NCBI GenBank assembly: GCA_903949285.1
Contig: CAJAYT010000097.1
Location: 20,645 to 84,644, forward strand
Direction of reading: 5' to 3'
Source: an uncultured Burkholderiales bacterium
Lineage (GTDB): Bacteria; Pseudomonadota; Gammaproteobacteria; Burkholderiales; Burkholderiaceae_C
DNA length: 64,000 bases
Position numbers and translations under genes: made by a program. The notes under the pieces are model-generated. The model saw only the letters and a list, made by a program, of their open reading frames with translations. It made no database searches and was not told the DNA's origin. Positions 37,037-45,349 of the stretch are shown piece by piece (position 1 is the first letter of the stretch; each line of letters begins with the position of its first letter).

Positions 37037-37308
37037 GATTTGCCTTTTATTTAATGCTTATTATTCTCATATCAAGCAAGAAGCATGTCAGCTGTAGAGT
37101 ACGAATCTGAGCAGTTTCTAATACGATTCACATTAATTCTTTTTGATTAAATACATTTTCTTTTGCACCAAATTTGTGCAAGTCATTGAAGCAATGTAAA
37201 GATTCAGTCAGCATGTGAGAACATCGATACACACCGCAATTGCAAATTACAATGTGCGCGATACGTTGTTTGTGACAAAAACGCCCCTAGATAGGGCTAC
37301 AACCTTAA
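37037..37308. other. Intergenic region between divergent small genes
   Basis: 272 bp separating the minus-strand unknown gene from the plus-strand CDGSH-like gene. It is AT-rich and contains one strong palindrome (37163-37181, listed separately). No further gene is supported. Confidence 0.5.
37163..37181. promoter_or_regulatory. NtrC-like palindrome
   Basis: TTGCACCAAATTTGTGCAA is a 19-bp palindrome with one mismatched pair. Its inner 17 bp agree at 15 positions with the recalled NtrC consensus TGCACCAAAATGGTGCA. It lies about 130 bp upstream of each divergent small gene and about 610 bp upstream of the sigma-54 promoter at 37776, within the range of enhancer action. No sigma-54 promoter is seen next to it, so its target is uncertain. 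Confidence 0.45.
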
Positions 37309-37500
37309 ATGAATGCAAGAAATCATTCCAGTGAAAGCGATGCTCCATGCACCTGCGGTCGGTCGCCTACGGGTTTATGCCTAGGCTGGCACGATCTCGA
37401 GACTGAGGAATTTAAAACGGAACTCAAAAACTGGATATCTGAGGGCTTTCTTGCTAAGCAGTTAACGGATACTGTTAACGCGGAATTAATCGATCTATAA
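37309..37500 (+). CDS. Small protein with CDGSH-like motif
   Basis: A 63-residue cytoplasmic protein. The segment CTCGRSPTGLCLGWH (14-28) has the order C-x-C-x2-S-x4-C-x-G-x-H (Cys14, Cys16, Cys24, His28). This closely follows the CDGSH [2Fe-2S] motif (C-x-C-x2-S/T-x3-P-x-C-D-G-S-H) but is one residue shorter and lacks the Asp. The rest is an acidic helical tail (ETEEFKTELKNWISEGFL). I recall similar short CGRSPTG-GWH proteins annotated as hypothetical. Metal or cluster binding is an inference. The ribosome-binding site is weak (AGGG, 12 nt). Confidence 0.65.
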   Translation: MNARNHSSESDAPCTCGRSPTGLCLGWHDLETEEFKTELKNWISEGFLAKQLTDTVNAELIDL

Positions 37501-37568
37501 CGTCATTCAATTATTTCATTATCATTACAAATTCATAGAGTTTCTAAATCTTCGGTCGCCTATCACTA

Positions 37569-37586
37569 TTGGTGCATCTGCACTAA
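37569..37586. promoter_or_regulatory. Inverted repeat, candidate activator site
   Basis: TTGGTGCA-TC-TGCACTAA has 7 of 8 arm positions matched and lies about 190 bp upstream of the -24 element, typical of enhancer-binding proteins. The half-sites face the opposite way from an NtrC box, so another activator may use it. Confidence 0.35.
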
Positions 37587-37775
37587 AAAGTGACATTGTT
37601 TAATGAGTTTTAACCTCAAAAAGTCTTGATTAATTTAGTTTTTATAACCGAACAGATCAAAGATACTGACTTTTAGTTAACCGTAACAACTCCTTCGTTC
37701 AATGAGGGCGCCGAATGGATTTAAAAACGAGATGCCCCTTCTTCATTCCCACCTTGTGGTTTGAGACATTTAACA

Positions 37776-37791
37776 TGGCACAGCAGTTGCA
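37776..37791 (+). promoter_or_regulatory. Sigma-54 (RpoN) promoter of the amidase/ABC operon
   Basis: TGGCAC-AGCAG-TTGCA matches the -24/-12 consensus TGGCAC-N5-TTGCW exactly, with the invariant GG and GC ten bases apart. Predicted start is near 37802, 23 nt before the amidase ATG. Transcription should therefore need an enhancer-binding activator. Confidence 0.8.
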
Positions 37792-37824
37792 TTGGTAAAA
37801 CTAATCTAGAAAGAGTTTCAACAT

Positions 37825-39213
37825 ATGAAAAAAGCTCTTTATGAGCTGAGCTTAATGCAAGCCCAGCAATTGATTGCTAACCGAGACATTACAAAGGAGG
37901 ACTACCTCGAGGGCATCCTCAGTCGGATAGCCGATGTCGAGCCGTATCTTCATTTGTTTGCAGATTTTGATCCTCATGTTCTTAGAAGAGATTGCTCAAG
38001 TTTAAACTCAGTCTCATCTACTGTGCAATCCAACAAACCGCTTTTGGGAATACCTATTGGCGTTAAGGACATCATTGATACGCGACAACTTAAAACGCAG
38101 AGAGGTTCGAGAGCATTCAAGGGACGAATCGCTCCAAAAGCAGCCAGTGTTGTCCAATCCATTGAAGAACACGGTGGATTGGTTTTGGGTAAAACAGTTA
38201 CGACTGAGTTTGCTTGGAGATCTCCCGGCTTAACCCGTAATCCCTGGAATCTAGCGCACACTCCTGGTGGATCATCCAGTGGATCGGCTGCAGGAGTAGC
38301 CTCGCGTTGCATGCCTGCAGCAATCGGAACTCAAACACTAGGATCCATTATCCGGCCCGCAGCATTTTGCGGGGTCGTTGGCTTTAAACCCAGTTTTGGT
38401 ACGATACCCAGGACAGGTGTTTACCCATTATCTCCAAGTCTCGATCATATTGGTGTATTCACTCGCAGTGTTGAAGACGCAGCCTACCTCACATCGTTTT
38501 TGATCAAAAATGATGGCGTTGATTTTCCTCACCACTCACCTTTACCCATACCGTCTCCACTGAATTGGAGCAACTGGAGTGATGCTCAGAAAAACATGCG
38601 ACCTCCCAAAATCGCTCTCCTCAAAACTTCCAAGTGGGCTCGTGTAAGTGTTGAGCAACAACAGTTAATCGAAAAAACAGCGCTGCATCTTTCTCAATCC
38701 GGCGCTGACGTAAGCGTTTTAGATTTGCCCCCCTCTTTTGATTGCATTTGGGATATGGCAGACACCATTCAATTCGCCGAGGCGGCAGAAATCAATGAAC
38801 TCTTAGCCTTGGAGGAGCCCTGTAGGATTTCATCTCTTACTCAAACCCTCGTCAAGAAGGGGCTAAACATACCCATGCTTGAATATGTGAAGGCCAAGAG
38901 GAAACAGCAAGAGCTAATAGCCGAATTCACACAGTGTTTAAGGGGTATCGACGCAGTACTCACTGCCCCCGCTTTAGGCGAAGCTCCAAAAGGTTTGGAG
39001 GACACAGGAGATGCCGTTTTTTGTACTCCCTTTACTTTCTTGGGAGCACCAGCCATCACCCTGCCAGCGGGATACTCCAGCAATGGACTCCCCCTTGGTA
39101 TTCAGTTGGCAAATGACTGGGGATCAGACGCCAAGCTTTTATCAGTTGCTGCTTGGGTCGAAAAGGCTTTAAATAAAATTTATACACCCCGGAATTTGGA
39201 ACTTAAACTGTAA
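37825..39213 (+). CDS. Amidase (amidase-signature family)
   Basis: Serine amidohydrolase of the amidase-signature family, 462 residues, with the Ser-cisSer-Lys triad: Lys81 (GIPIGVKDIIDT), cis-Ser near 150-151 (TPGGSSSGSAAGV) and nucleophile Ser174 (GTQTLGSIIRPAAFCG). It hydrolyses an amide to acid and ammonia; the substrate is not evident. GatA is unlikely because gatB/gatC are absent and the TQTLGSIIRP variant is typical of catabolic amidases. It is the first gene after a sigma-54 promoter and is followed at 46 bp by an ABC importer, suggesting uptake and hydrolysis of an amide nitrogen source. Confidence 0.9.
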   Translation: MKKALYELSLMQAQQLIANRDITKEDYLEGILSRIADVEPYLHLFADFDPHVLRRDCSSLNSVSSTVQSNKPLLGIPIGVKDIIDTRQLKTQRGSRAFKGRIAPKAASVVQSIEEHGGLVLGKTVTTEFAWRSPGLTRNPWNLAHTPGGSSSGSAAGVASRCMPAAIGTQTLGSIIRPAAFCGVVGFKPSFGTIPRTGVYPLSPSLDHIGVFTRSVEDAAYLTSFLIKNDGVDFPHHSPLPIPSPLNWSNWSDAQKNMRPPKIALLKTSKWARVSVEQQQLIEKTALHLSQSGADVSVLDLPPSFDCIWDMADTIQFAEAAEINELLALEEPCRISSLTQTLVKKGLNIPMLEYVKAKRKQQELIAEFTQCLRGIDAVLTAPALGEAPKGLEDTGDAVFCTPFTFLGAPAITLPAGYSSNGLPLGIQLANDWGSDAKLLSVAAWVEKALNKIYTPRNLELKL

Positions 39214-39259
39214 ACAATTCGTTATTATTTAAATTAACCTCAACTCAGCGGGAGCCCTA

Positions 39260-40258
39260 ATGAATCGATTTCAACCCTCGAAAAGAAAAAGCATTGCGAA
39301 CGCATTAAAAATTGCTCTTGGCCTCTCAATCTTTCCCTATTGCGCACCCTCCCGGTCTGCTGATGAAAAGAAATTACTTATTGGCTATTGGCCCATTGCA
39401 GCAGGGCTTCCATTTTTTGCGGCCATGGAGAAAGGTCTTTTTAAACACGCCGGCGTAACTGTGGAGGCCATTAAATTTGCAAGCCCAAGTCAAGTCGTTG
39501 AGGCTATGATGGCTGGTCGTATAGACGGTTGCGCCAACGGAGTGGCCATCACAGCATTGGCTCTTGCGGATGCTCAGGAACCAGGAAACATCAAATTCAC
39601 ATGCGTTAATTACGCCAATGAAAAGTATGTCCTGGACCAAGTTATCGTACCCACAACGTCTACAGTTAAAGAAATATCAGAATTATCCGGTCTAAAAATA
39701 GCTTGTGGACCCGGCATTAACAATGTAACGCTTGCTAAAGCGGTCATGCACGGAGCTGGAGCAAAGGACGCGAAAGTCATTGAGCTCCCGATTGCTCAGA
39801 TACTGCCTGCACTTTTTGCGGGTCAAGTTGACGCGGCTTACGTATTGGAGCCCACAGGGGAGATTGGTATTCAAGAAAAGATCTCGCGCACAATTGCATC
39901 CGGAGTTGTCACCAAATACGTACTGGGGGATAACTTGCCTTGGATCGGCGGAGCCGCCGCTCTGACAGCCGCTACTCTTAAAAACAAAGCGGCTTTGGTT
40001 CCTGGTTTTTTAGCTGGCTACACAGCCGGCGTGGACTATGTCAGAAAAGAGGGACTAAAGGCCAATCAATACCTGGTGGGCTATACCGCTATTGAAGGAG
40101 ACTTAGCAAAAGCAGTTCCCATTAATGGGTATATTGACTATGCAGAGGTTAAGCCAACTGACGTAAAAGCTTTGCAACGGTTGTTTGATATCTTTGCAGA
40201 GAAAAAAGTATTTGAAAAACCTATCTCTGCTGGATCCTTGTTTTATAAAAAAGCTTGA
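39260..40258 (+). CDS. ABC transporter substrate-binding protein, NMT1/SsuA type
   Basis: A 332-residue periplasmic binding protein of the NMT1/THI5-like fold used for sulfonates, nitrate, taurine, thiamine precursors and related ligands. The signal peptide is basic (NRFQPSKRKSIANALK) followed by LALGL-type hydrophobics, cleaved near SRSADEKK. The mature part begins LLIGYWPIAAGLPFFAAMEKGLFKHAG and contains VEAMMAGRIDGCANG and LPALFAGQVDAAYVLEPTG, the usual ligand-cleft segments. It is the second gene of the amidase operon. Ligand unknown; an amide or N-heterocycle is suggested only by the neighbouring amidase. Confidence 0.88.
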   Translation: MNRFQPSKRKSIANALKIALGLSIFPYCAPSRSADEKKLLIGYWPIAAGLPFFAAMEKGLFKHAGVTVEAIKFASPSQVVEAMMAGRIDGCANGVAITALALADAQEPGNIKFTCVNYANEKYVLDQVIVPTTSTVKEISELSGLKIACGPGINNVTLAKAVMHGAGAKDAKVIELPIAQILPALFAGQVDAAYVLEPTGEIGIQEKISRTIASGVVTKYVLGDNLPWIGGAAALTAATLKNKAALVPGFLAGYTAGVDYVRKEGLKANQYLVGYTAIEGDLAKAVPINGYIDYAEVKPTDVKALQRLFDIFAEKKVFEKPISAGSLFYKKA

Positions 40259-40316
40259 TCGCCTTCGTAATGGCTAAAGTCGCTTTTCGCATCTAAAGAT
40301 ATCAAAGTACCCCTAC

Positions 40317-41081
40317 ATGCAATTCAATTTTCTGAAACGTTTTGTGCCTATCTTGGGTCCAATTTTTTTGTATTTAATATGGGCAACAGCAGTCTCAGCA
40401 AAATGGGTTAGTGCAACGCTTCTTCCCGCCCCCAGCACTACGGTAATGTACATGTTTCACGTATTTGCTAGCGGGTCCATATTCCCTGACCTGTGGGCTA
40501 CTGTTGCCAGAACTTTTTATGCATTTTTAGGTGCAAGTGTGATTGGCGTGCCACTTGGAGTGGTGCTTGGGAGTTCACCCCCGATCTACAAAAGTGTTGA
40601 ATTCTTAATTGACTTCTTTCGCTCAACTCCCTCATCTGCGCTTATTCCATTGTTCATGCTTATATTTGGCATCACCGATATTAATAAAATTGCAATTGCG
40701 GGCTTCGCAGCTGTATTAGTCATTATTTTTAATAGCGCCTACGGAGTGATGAATGCTAAGAAAACACGCGTGATGGCTGCACAGACTATGGGGGTGAGTC
40801 GTTTTCATATCTTTAAAGACGTACTCTTGATGGAGAGCTTGCCTCAAACATTCATCGGACTCAGGACTGGCATATCCCTCGCCTTAGTCATCGTGATCGT
40901 AGCTGAGATGTTTATTGGCTCTGAGAGTGGTTTGGGGCACAGAATTATTGACGCTCAACAAGTTTTCAATATCAAAGACATGTATAGCTCCATCCTCGTT
41001 ACGGGAGCCTTAGGCTACTTACTCAATTTAATGTTCATGTTGCTTGAGCGCCGACTCATCCACTGGGGCGGCAAAGGGTAA
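40317..41081 (+). CDS. ABC transporter permease, SsuC/TauC type
   Basis: A 254-residue inner-membrane permease with about six helices. The N-terminal helix is ILGPIFLYLIWATAVS, and the EAA-type coupling loop is AAQTMGVSRFHIFKDVLLMESLPQTFIGLRTG. That loop contacts the ATPase encoded 2 bp downstream. It pairs with the NMT1-type binding protein upstream. Family members of this type carry nitrate, taurine, sulfonates or pyrimidine precursors. Confidence 0.9.
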   Translation: MQFNFLKRFVPILGPIFLYLIWATAVSAKWVSATLLPAPSTTVMYMFHVFASGSIFPDLWATVARTFYAFLGASVIGVPLGVVLGSSPPIYKSVEFLIDFFRSTPSSALIPLFMLIFGITDINKIAIAGFAAVLVIIFNSAYGVMNAKKTRVMAAQTMGVSRFHIFKDVLLMESLPQTFIGLRTGISLALVIVIVAEMFIGSESGLGHRIIDAQQVFNIKDMYSSILVTGALGYLLNLMFMLLERRLIHWGGKG

Positions 41082-41083
41082 AA

Positions 41084-41872
41084 ATGAACATTCCGACATC
41101 CAAAAATCCAAAACGGGCTCAAGTTACGATCCAAAACTTGTGTAAAGAGTTTGGAGGTATCCCTCTTTATAAAGACTTTAATTTGGATATTAAAGCTGGA
41201 AAAATCGTATCCATATTTGGACCCAACGGCTGCGGTAAATCAACCTTGATCAACATGGTTGCTGGACTCATGCCAATAGACTCGGGACAAGTTCTTTTTG
41301 ATGGAAAGACACTGACTCAAACAAAAATTGGGTACGTTTTTCAAAACTACAGAGATGCCCTCTTCCCGTGGATGAGTGCTTGGGACAACATCGCTTATCC
41401 GCTGAAACGAATGGGGATGGACAAGGGTCAGCTACAACAAAGAGTAGATGAACTCATAGAGTTGTTTGAAATTAAATTTAACTTAAAACAGTATCCCTAC
41501 GAACTATCTGGGGGACAACAGCAAACCGTTTGCATTATGCGCGCCTTAGCCAGTGAACCCGAGGTACTCTTCCTAGATGAACCTTTCTCGGCACTTGATT
41601 TTGAGATGACGCTATTTATCAGGGAGAAACTTCAAGAAGCAAACCTTAAAACAGGTGTCACCATGGTGATCGTCTCCCATGATTTAGAGGACGCTGTGTT
41701 CTTAGCGGATCAAATATTGCTTTTAACCAGGCGACCAACTCAAATCGCGGCCCTAATGAATTTTGACATGGCACGCCCAAGACCTCCTGAGGCGGTCAGT
41801 GATCCTGAATTTATTTCCATCAAATCTCAGGCACTGCAGATCTTTCAGCGTGAGATGAATAGGATCAGTTAA
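41084..41872 (+). CDS. ABC transporter ATP-binding protein, SsuB/TauB type
   Basis: A 262-residue ATPase: Walker A FGPNGCGKSTLI, Q-loop VFQNYRDALFPW, signature LSGGQQQTVCIMRAL, Walker B VLFLDEPFSALDFEM and H-loop VIVSHDLEDA. LFPW after the Q-loop is typical of the NitT/TauT importer family. It completes the three-part importer; with the binding protein and permease it forms one operon behind the sigma-54 promoter. Confidence 0.93.
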   Translation: MNIPTSKNPKRAQVTIQNLCKEFGGIPLYKDFNLDIKAGKIVSIFGPNGCGKSTLINMVAGLMPIDSGQVLFDGKTLTQTKIGYVFQNYRDALFPWMSAWDNIAYPLKRMGMDKGQLQQRVDELIELFEIKFNLKQYPYELSGGQQQTVCIMRALASEPEVLFLDEPFSALDFEMTLFIREKLQEANLKTGVTMVIVSHDLEDAVFLADQILLLTRRPTQIAALMNFDMARPRPPEAVSDPEFISIKSQALQIFQREMNRIS

Positions 41873-42081
41873 ATGGCTTGTGAGTTATGGGCTGGTGAAC
41901 CGCGTGGTTGAATTTTTAAAGCAGGAGTTTTCTTAATAATGCTCCAGCGGTAGAATATTTGCAATTCCCAAAAAATGCTAGTTCCAACAAAGCTCAATAC
42001 AAAACAACACGGCTCAGAACAACAAAGCACAACGCACTCATTACTTAAATTCATTTGCCTTGCTCTATTTAAATAATTAAC

Positions 42082-42819
42082 ATGAAAAACACAGTAAACA
42101 ACTCACCCATTAAAGCACTCATGTTTGATGTTTTCGGAACTCTTGTGGATTGGAGATCCAGCGTAGCCTCTCACGCTCAAAGCCTCTTAGGGGACAAGTT
42201 CAATATCGATTGGCTAGCGTTCGCAGATGCATGGCGCGATCAGTACCAGCCCTCCATGCAAAAAGTGAGAAGCGGAGAGATCCCTTTCTCCTCTTTGGAT
42301 AACCTGCATTTGATCAACTTGAACAAAATTATTCAAGATTTTTCGTTAAAAGGAATCGATGATCTGACAAAGAAAAATCTAAACCTTGCTTGGCACAAAC
42401 TAGATGGATGGAGTGACACGCAAGAGGGTTTGCAACGCCTTAGAAAGAAGTTCATTACAGCCCCATGTTCAAATGGCAATATCTCTATCATGATTGATTT
42501 GGCCCGTCATAACCATATTCACTGGGACGCCATACTCGGCTCAGAGATTGCCGGAAACTACAAACCCAACCCTATAGTCTACAAAGCAAGTGTAAAAGCA
42601 CTTGGACTCAGTCCAGGCGAGGTGATGATGGTCGCAGCTCACTCCTCGGACCTTAAAGCCGCTGCTGAGCAGGGGCTTAAAACAGCCTTTGTAACCCGAG
42701 CCTTAGAGCACGGCCCCGTTGGGTCAAAGAATAACCACCAAGCTGAAACCAAGGCTCTTACCCCTGTTGATTTTTCAGCAAATGATTTGAATGATTTAGC
42801 TCAGCAACTGGGATGCTGA
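42082..42819 (+). CDS. Haloacid dehalogenase, type II (HAD superfamily)
   Basis: A 245-residue HAD enzyme of the L-2-haloacid dehalogenase type. The nucleophile Asp16 is in LMFDVFGTLVDWRSSV, the helical cap follows, motif II is APCSNGN (Ser/Thr position), Lys is in GNYKPNPIVYK, and motif IV is MMVAAHSSDLKAA. The usual reaction is hydrolytic removal of halide from 2-haloacids, giving the inverted hydroxyacid. Many members are phosphatases or of unknown activity. It follows the importer after a 209-bp gap on the same strand, so it may be separately expressed. Confidence 0.85.
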   Translation: MKNTVNNSPIKALMFDVFGTLVDWRSSVASHAQSLLGDKFNIDWLAFADAWRDQYQPSMQKVRSGEIPFSSLDNLHLINLNKIIQDFSLKGIDDLTKKNLNLAWHKLDGWSDTQEGLQRLRKKFITAPCSNGNISIMIDLARHNHIHWDAILGSEIAGNYKPNPIVYKASVKALGLSPGEVMMVAAHSSDLKAAAEQGLKTAFVTRALEHGPVGSKNNHQAETKALTPVDFSANDLNDLAQQLGC

Positions 42820-42894
42820 AATCAAACGTTTAAGCGCTCATCATTTTGATGGGCATTAATTTAGAAGCTTGATTTCGGCGAATGCTACGCTCAA

Positions 42895-43776
42895 TCAATA
42901 CCAAATTACTGAGCGCATAGCGACCGACTTAGCTTGGTAGGTTTCGCTGAAGTACTCGACCCGGTCATCCTCCCTTGCTGCCCCAGCAACATAGAGAATA
43001 GGCAAATAGTGCTCATAACTAGGGTGCGCTAATTTTGCAATGTCCCCTAGACTTTGAAACTGCATCAAGCGTTTTAAATCCCCTTCATTGATGCACGATG
43101 CAACCCAATCATCAAAGGCTTTGTTCCAATCGAATGCCTCCGTATTGGCTGCACTGCGGTTCATTGCTCTGAGGTTATGCACTGTATTGCCAGAGCCAAT
43201 GATCAACACACCTAGCTCGCGAAGCGTACTAAGTTGACGCCCCAACTCAAAGTGTGTGTTCATATCGGCTGAGTAATCAATGCTCATTTGGATCACGGGA
43301 ATATCGGCCTCAGGGAACATGGGTTTTAGGACAGACCAAGTTCCGTGATCGAATCCCCACTCCTGGCGGTCAAGAAACAGATCCTCACCTTTTGCCAGGG
43401 AGCTTTGACCAGGCGCTGGTTGTTGAATAAGTTTTGAAATCTGCTCAGCATACCCAGGCGCACCTGGAGCGGGGTACTGCTGGGCATGCAGCTCTGCTGG
43501 AAATCCGCCAAAATCATGAATGGTCGGAGGATGGTCCATCGCCGTAAGCCCCCAACCCCGAGTCAACCAATGGGCAGAAACGCACAAAATCAGTTGAGGT
43601 TTGGGCCATCTTTGCCCCTGTCCAAAGTAGCTTCCCACCTTTTGCCAAGTTCGTCGAAACTCGTTGTCCTCGATGGCGTTCATAGGACTCCCGTGTCCTA
43701 CAAAGATGCAAGGCATTTTGAGACTGGTACGAAGCGTTAGCGGCGAGCTGTGTTGCTGAATAGGTGTGTTCATCAT
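42895..43776 (-). CDS. DODA-type extradiol ring-cleavage dioxygenase-like protein
   Basis: LigB-superfamily protein of 293 residues, similar to E. coli YgiD and plant DODA. The metal site is formed by FVGHGSPMNAIE, AHW (ILCVSAHWLTRGW), and IIGSGNTVHNL with its His. A C-terminal ARxDDRVEYF segment is also typical. Members are Zn or Fe dioxygenases of catechols or DOPA. The family start MPCIFVGHGSP at residue 21 suggests an alternative ATG at 43716. The gene is divergent from phaZ across a 195-bp region. Confidence 0.88.
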   Translation of the reverse strand: MMNTPIQQHSSPLTLRTSLKMPCIFVGHGSPMNAIEDNEFRRTWQKVGSYFGQGQRWPKPQLILCVSAHWLTRGWGLTAMDHPPTIHDFGGFPAELHAQQYPAPGAPGYAEQISKLIQQPAPGQSSLAKGEDLFLDRQEWGFDHGTWSVLKPMFPEADIPVIQMSIDYSADMNTHFELGRQLSTLRELGVLIIGSGNTVHNLRAMNRSAANTEAFDWNKAFDDWVASCINEGDLKRLMQFQSLGDIAKLAHPSYEHYLPILYVAGAAREDDRVEYFSETYQAKSVAMRSVIWY

Positions 43777-43896
43777 CGATTAGAGGAAAGGTTTGTTGAC
43801 CTATTGTCCCACCTGTCAAGGGGGGAGCAACCGATGAACGCAAAGGTGCTCACGGGAAGCCCAAAACGAGGTTAAAAACGCACCAAAACAGGTAAA

Positions 43897-43916
43897 ATTG
43901 GAGTCTAGCCTCCAAT
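43897..43916. promoter_or_regulatory. Inverted repeat in the dodA/phaZ divergent region
   Basis: ATTGGAG-TCTAGC-CTCCAAT is a perfect 7-bp inverted repeat (43897-43903, 43910-43916) followed by ATTTTG. It is 56 bp upstream of the PHB depolymerase start. It could be an operator or a terminator on the plus strand. Confidence 0.35.
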
Positions 43917-43971
43917 ATTTTGTCTACAGAGCTGTTACAGTTCCTTATTAACTCCAACAAGACACAAAACT

Positions 43972-45327
43972 ATGCTTTATCAACTCTACGAATCTCAAAG
44001 ATCTTTACTTGAGCCGTTCGCTGATTTTGCCCAAGTAGCTGCTAAGATTTATAACAACCCTAATTTACCCGCCTCACAGTCTCAAATTGGGCACCGAATC
44101 TCTGCCAGCTACGACCTTTTTTACCGACTAAGCAAAGATTACGTTAAACCTGCTTTCGGTCTTCACTCCGTTACGATAGATAAAGTTGAAGTTGCCATCC
44201 AAGAAAGGGTTGAAATCACCAAACCCTTTTGTGAACTGAGAAGGTTCAAACGCTTCAGCGATGACCCACACACCCTCACACACCTTAAATCCCAACCCGT
44301 GGTTCTTATTGTGGCTCCCCTATCGGGCCATTACGCAACGCTCCTGCGTGACACCGTAAAAGCGATGCTCGTGGACCACAAGGTCTACATTACGGACTGG
44401 GCCAATGCAAGGACCGTTCCCCTCTCAAGCGGCTCGTTCCACTTGGATGACTATATCAATTACGTTCAAGAATTTATCAGGCACTTGCAACAAAAATACG
44501 GCAACTGCCACGTTGTGAGCGTTTGTCAACCCACAGTACCCGTTTTAGCCGCGGTGTCTTTGATGGCTAGTCGCAAGGAGCAAACGCCCCTGAGTATGAC
44601 CATGATGGGAGGCCCTATCGACGCCTCATTGTCACCTACAGCCGTCAACAATTTGGCCATGAACAAGAGCTTGTCTTGGTTCGAGAACAATGTAATTTTC
44701 CGAGTGCCTGAGAATTTCCCGGGTGCGGGACGCAGGGTCTATCCAGGATTCTTGCAACACACCGGTTTCGTCGCCATGAACCCAGACAGGCATTTAAAGA
44801 GTCATTACGACTACTTTAAAGATCTCATCAAAGGCGACAACTCAAGTACCGTTGCACACCGTCAGTTCTATGATGAGTACAACGCGGTCCTGGATATGGA
44901 TGCTGACTATTATTTGGAGACTATATCCACTGTCTTCCAAGAGTTCAAACTCGTCAAAGGTACTTGGGATGTTAAGTCAGTTGACGGTAAGTTAGAACGC
45001 GTCAAACCCCAAGATATTAAAACAACCGCCCTCTTAACCGTAGAAGGTGAGTTGGATGATATCTCTGGCTCTGGTCAAACTGAGGCAGCTCACCGACTGT
45101 GCACAGGCCTTGTTAAACAGTCCTCCCATCACCTGGAGGTGCCGGGTGCTGGTCACTACGGTATCTTTAGTGGTCGTCGTTGGCGCGAGGTAGTCTATCC
45201 CCACTTGAAGCGCTTTATTGCAGACAATGAACCCCAATCGAAGATTGCGGTTCGTGCGGTGAATAAGGCGCCTGCCAAAAGCAAAAGCAAAGCCACCACA
45301 TCCGCCCGTAAAACGAGTAAAGCCTGA
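43972..45327 (+). CDS. phaZ: Intracellular poly(3-hydroxybutyrate) depolymerase
   Basis: Mobilises stored PHB granules by hydrolysing the polymer. At 451 residues it belongs to the PhaZ type with a cysteine nucleophile. It shows the pattern SVCQPTVPVLAA with Cys185, a later Asp in VEGELDDISGSGQTEAAH and a His in VPGAGHYGIFSGRRWR. The Lys/Ser-rich C-terminal tail (KAPAKSKSKATTSARK) resembles tails of granule-associated proteins. It indicates that the organism makes PHB. No phaC or phasin gene is in the window. Confidence 0.92.
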   Translation: MLYQLYESQRSLLEPFADFAQVAAKIYNNPNLPASQSQIGHRISASYDLFYRLSKDYVKPAFGLHSVTIDKVEVAIQERVEITKPFCELRRFKRFSDDPHTLTHLKSQPVVLIVAPLSGHYATLLRDTVKAMLVDHKVYITDWANARTVPLSSGSFHLDDYINYVQEFIRHLQQKYGNCHVVSVCQPTVPVLAAVSLMASRKEQTPLSMTMMGGPIDASLSPTAVNNLAMNKSLSWFENNVIFRVPENFPGAGRRVYPGFLQHTGFVAMNPDRHLKSHYDYFKDLIKGDNSSTVAHRQFYDEYNAVLDMDADYYLETISTVFQEFKLVKGTWDVKSVDGKLERVKPQDIKTTALLTVEGELDDISGSGQTEAAHRLCTGLVKQSSHHLEVPGAGHYGIFSGRRWREVVYPHLKRFIADNEPQSKIAVRAVNKAPAKSKSKATTSARKTSKA

Positions 45328-45349
45328 TCTTGCGTCTCCCCCTTAGCAG

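Larger units (their letters stand above)
37501..37824. other. Regulatory region upstream of the amidase operon
   Basis: 324 bp with no gene. It holds an inverted repeat (37569-37586) and a sigma-54 promoter (37776-37791) with a short 5' leader of about 23 nt. The ribosome-binding site AAAGAG is at 37810-37815. The length between repeat and promoter suits an enhancer-dependent promoter. Confidence 0.6.

Noticed and set aside
37201..37260. Possible second sigma-54 promoter before the CDGSH-like gene (ATTGCA near 37240)
   Set aside because: There is no GG ten bases before the GC, so the invariant -24 element is missing.
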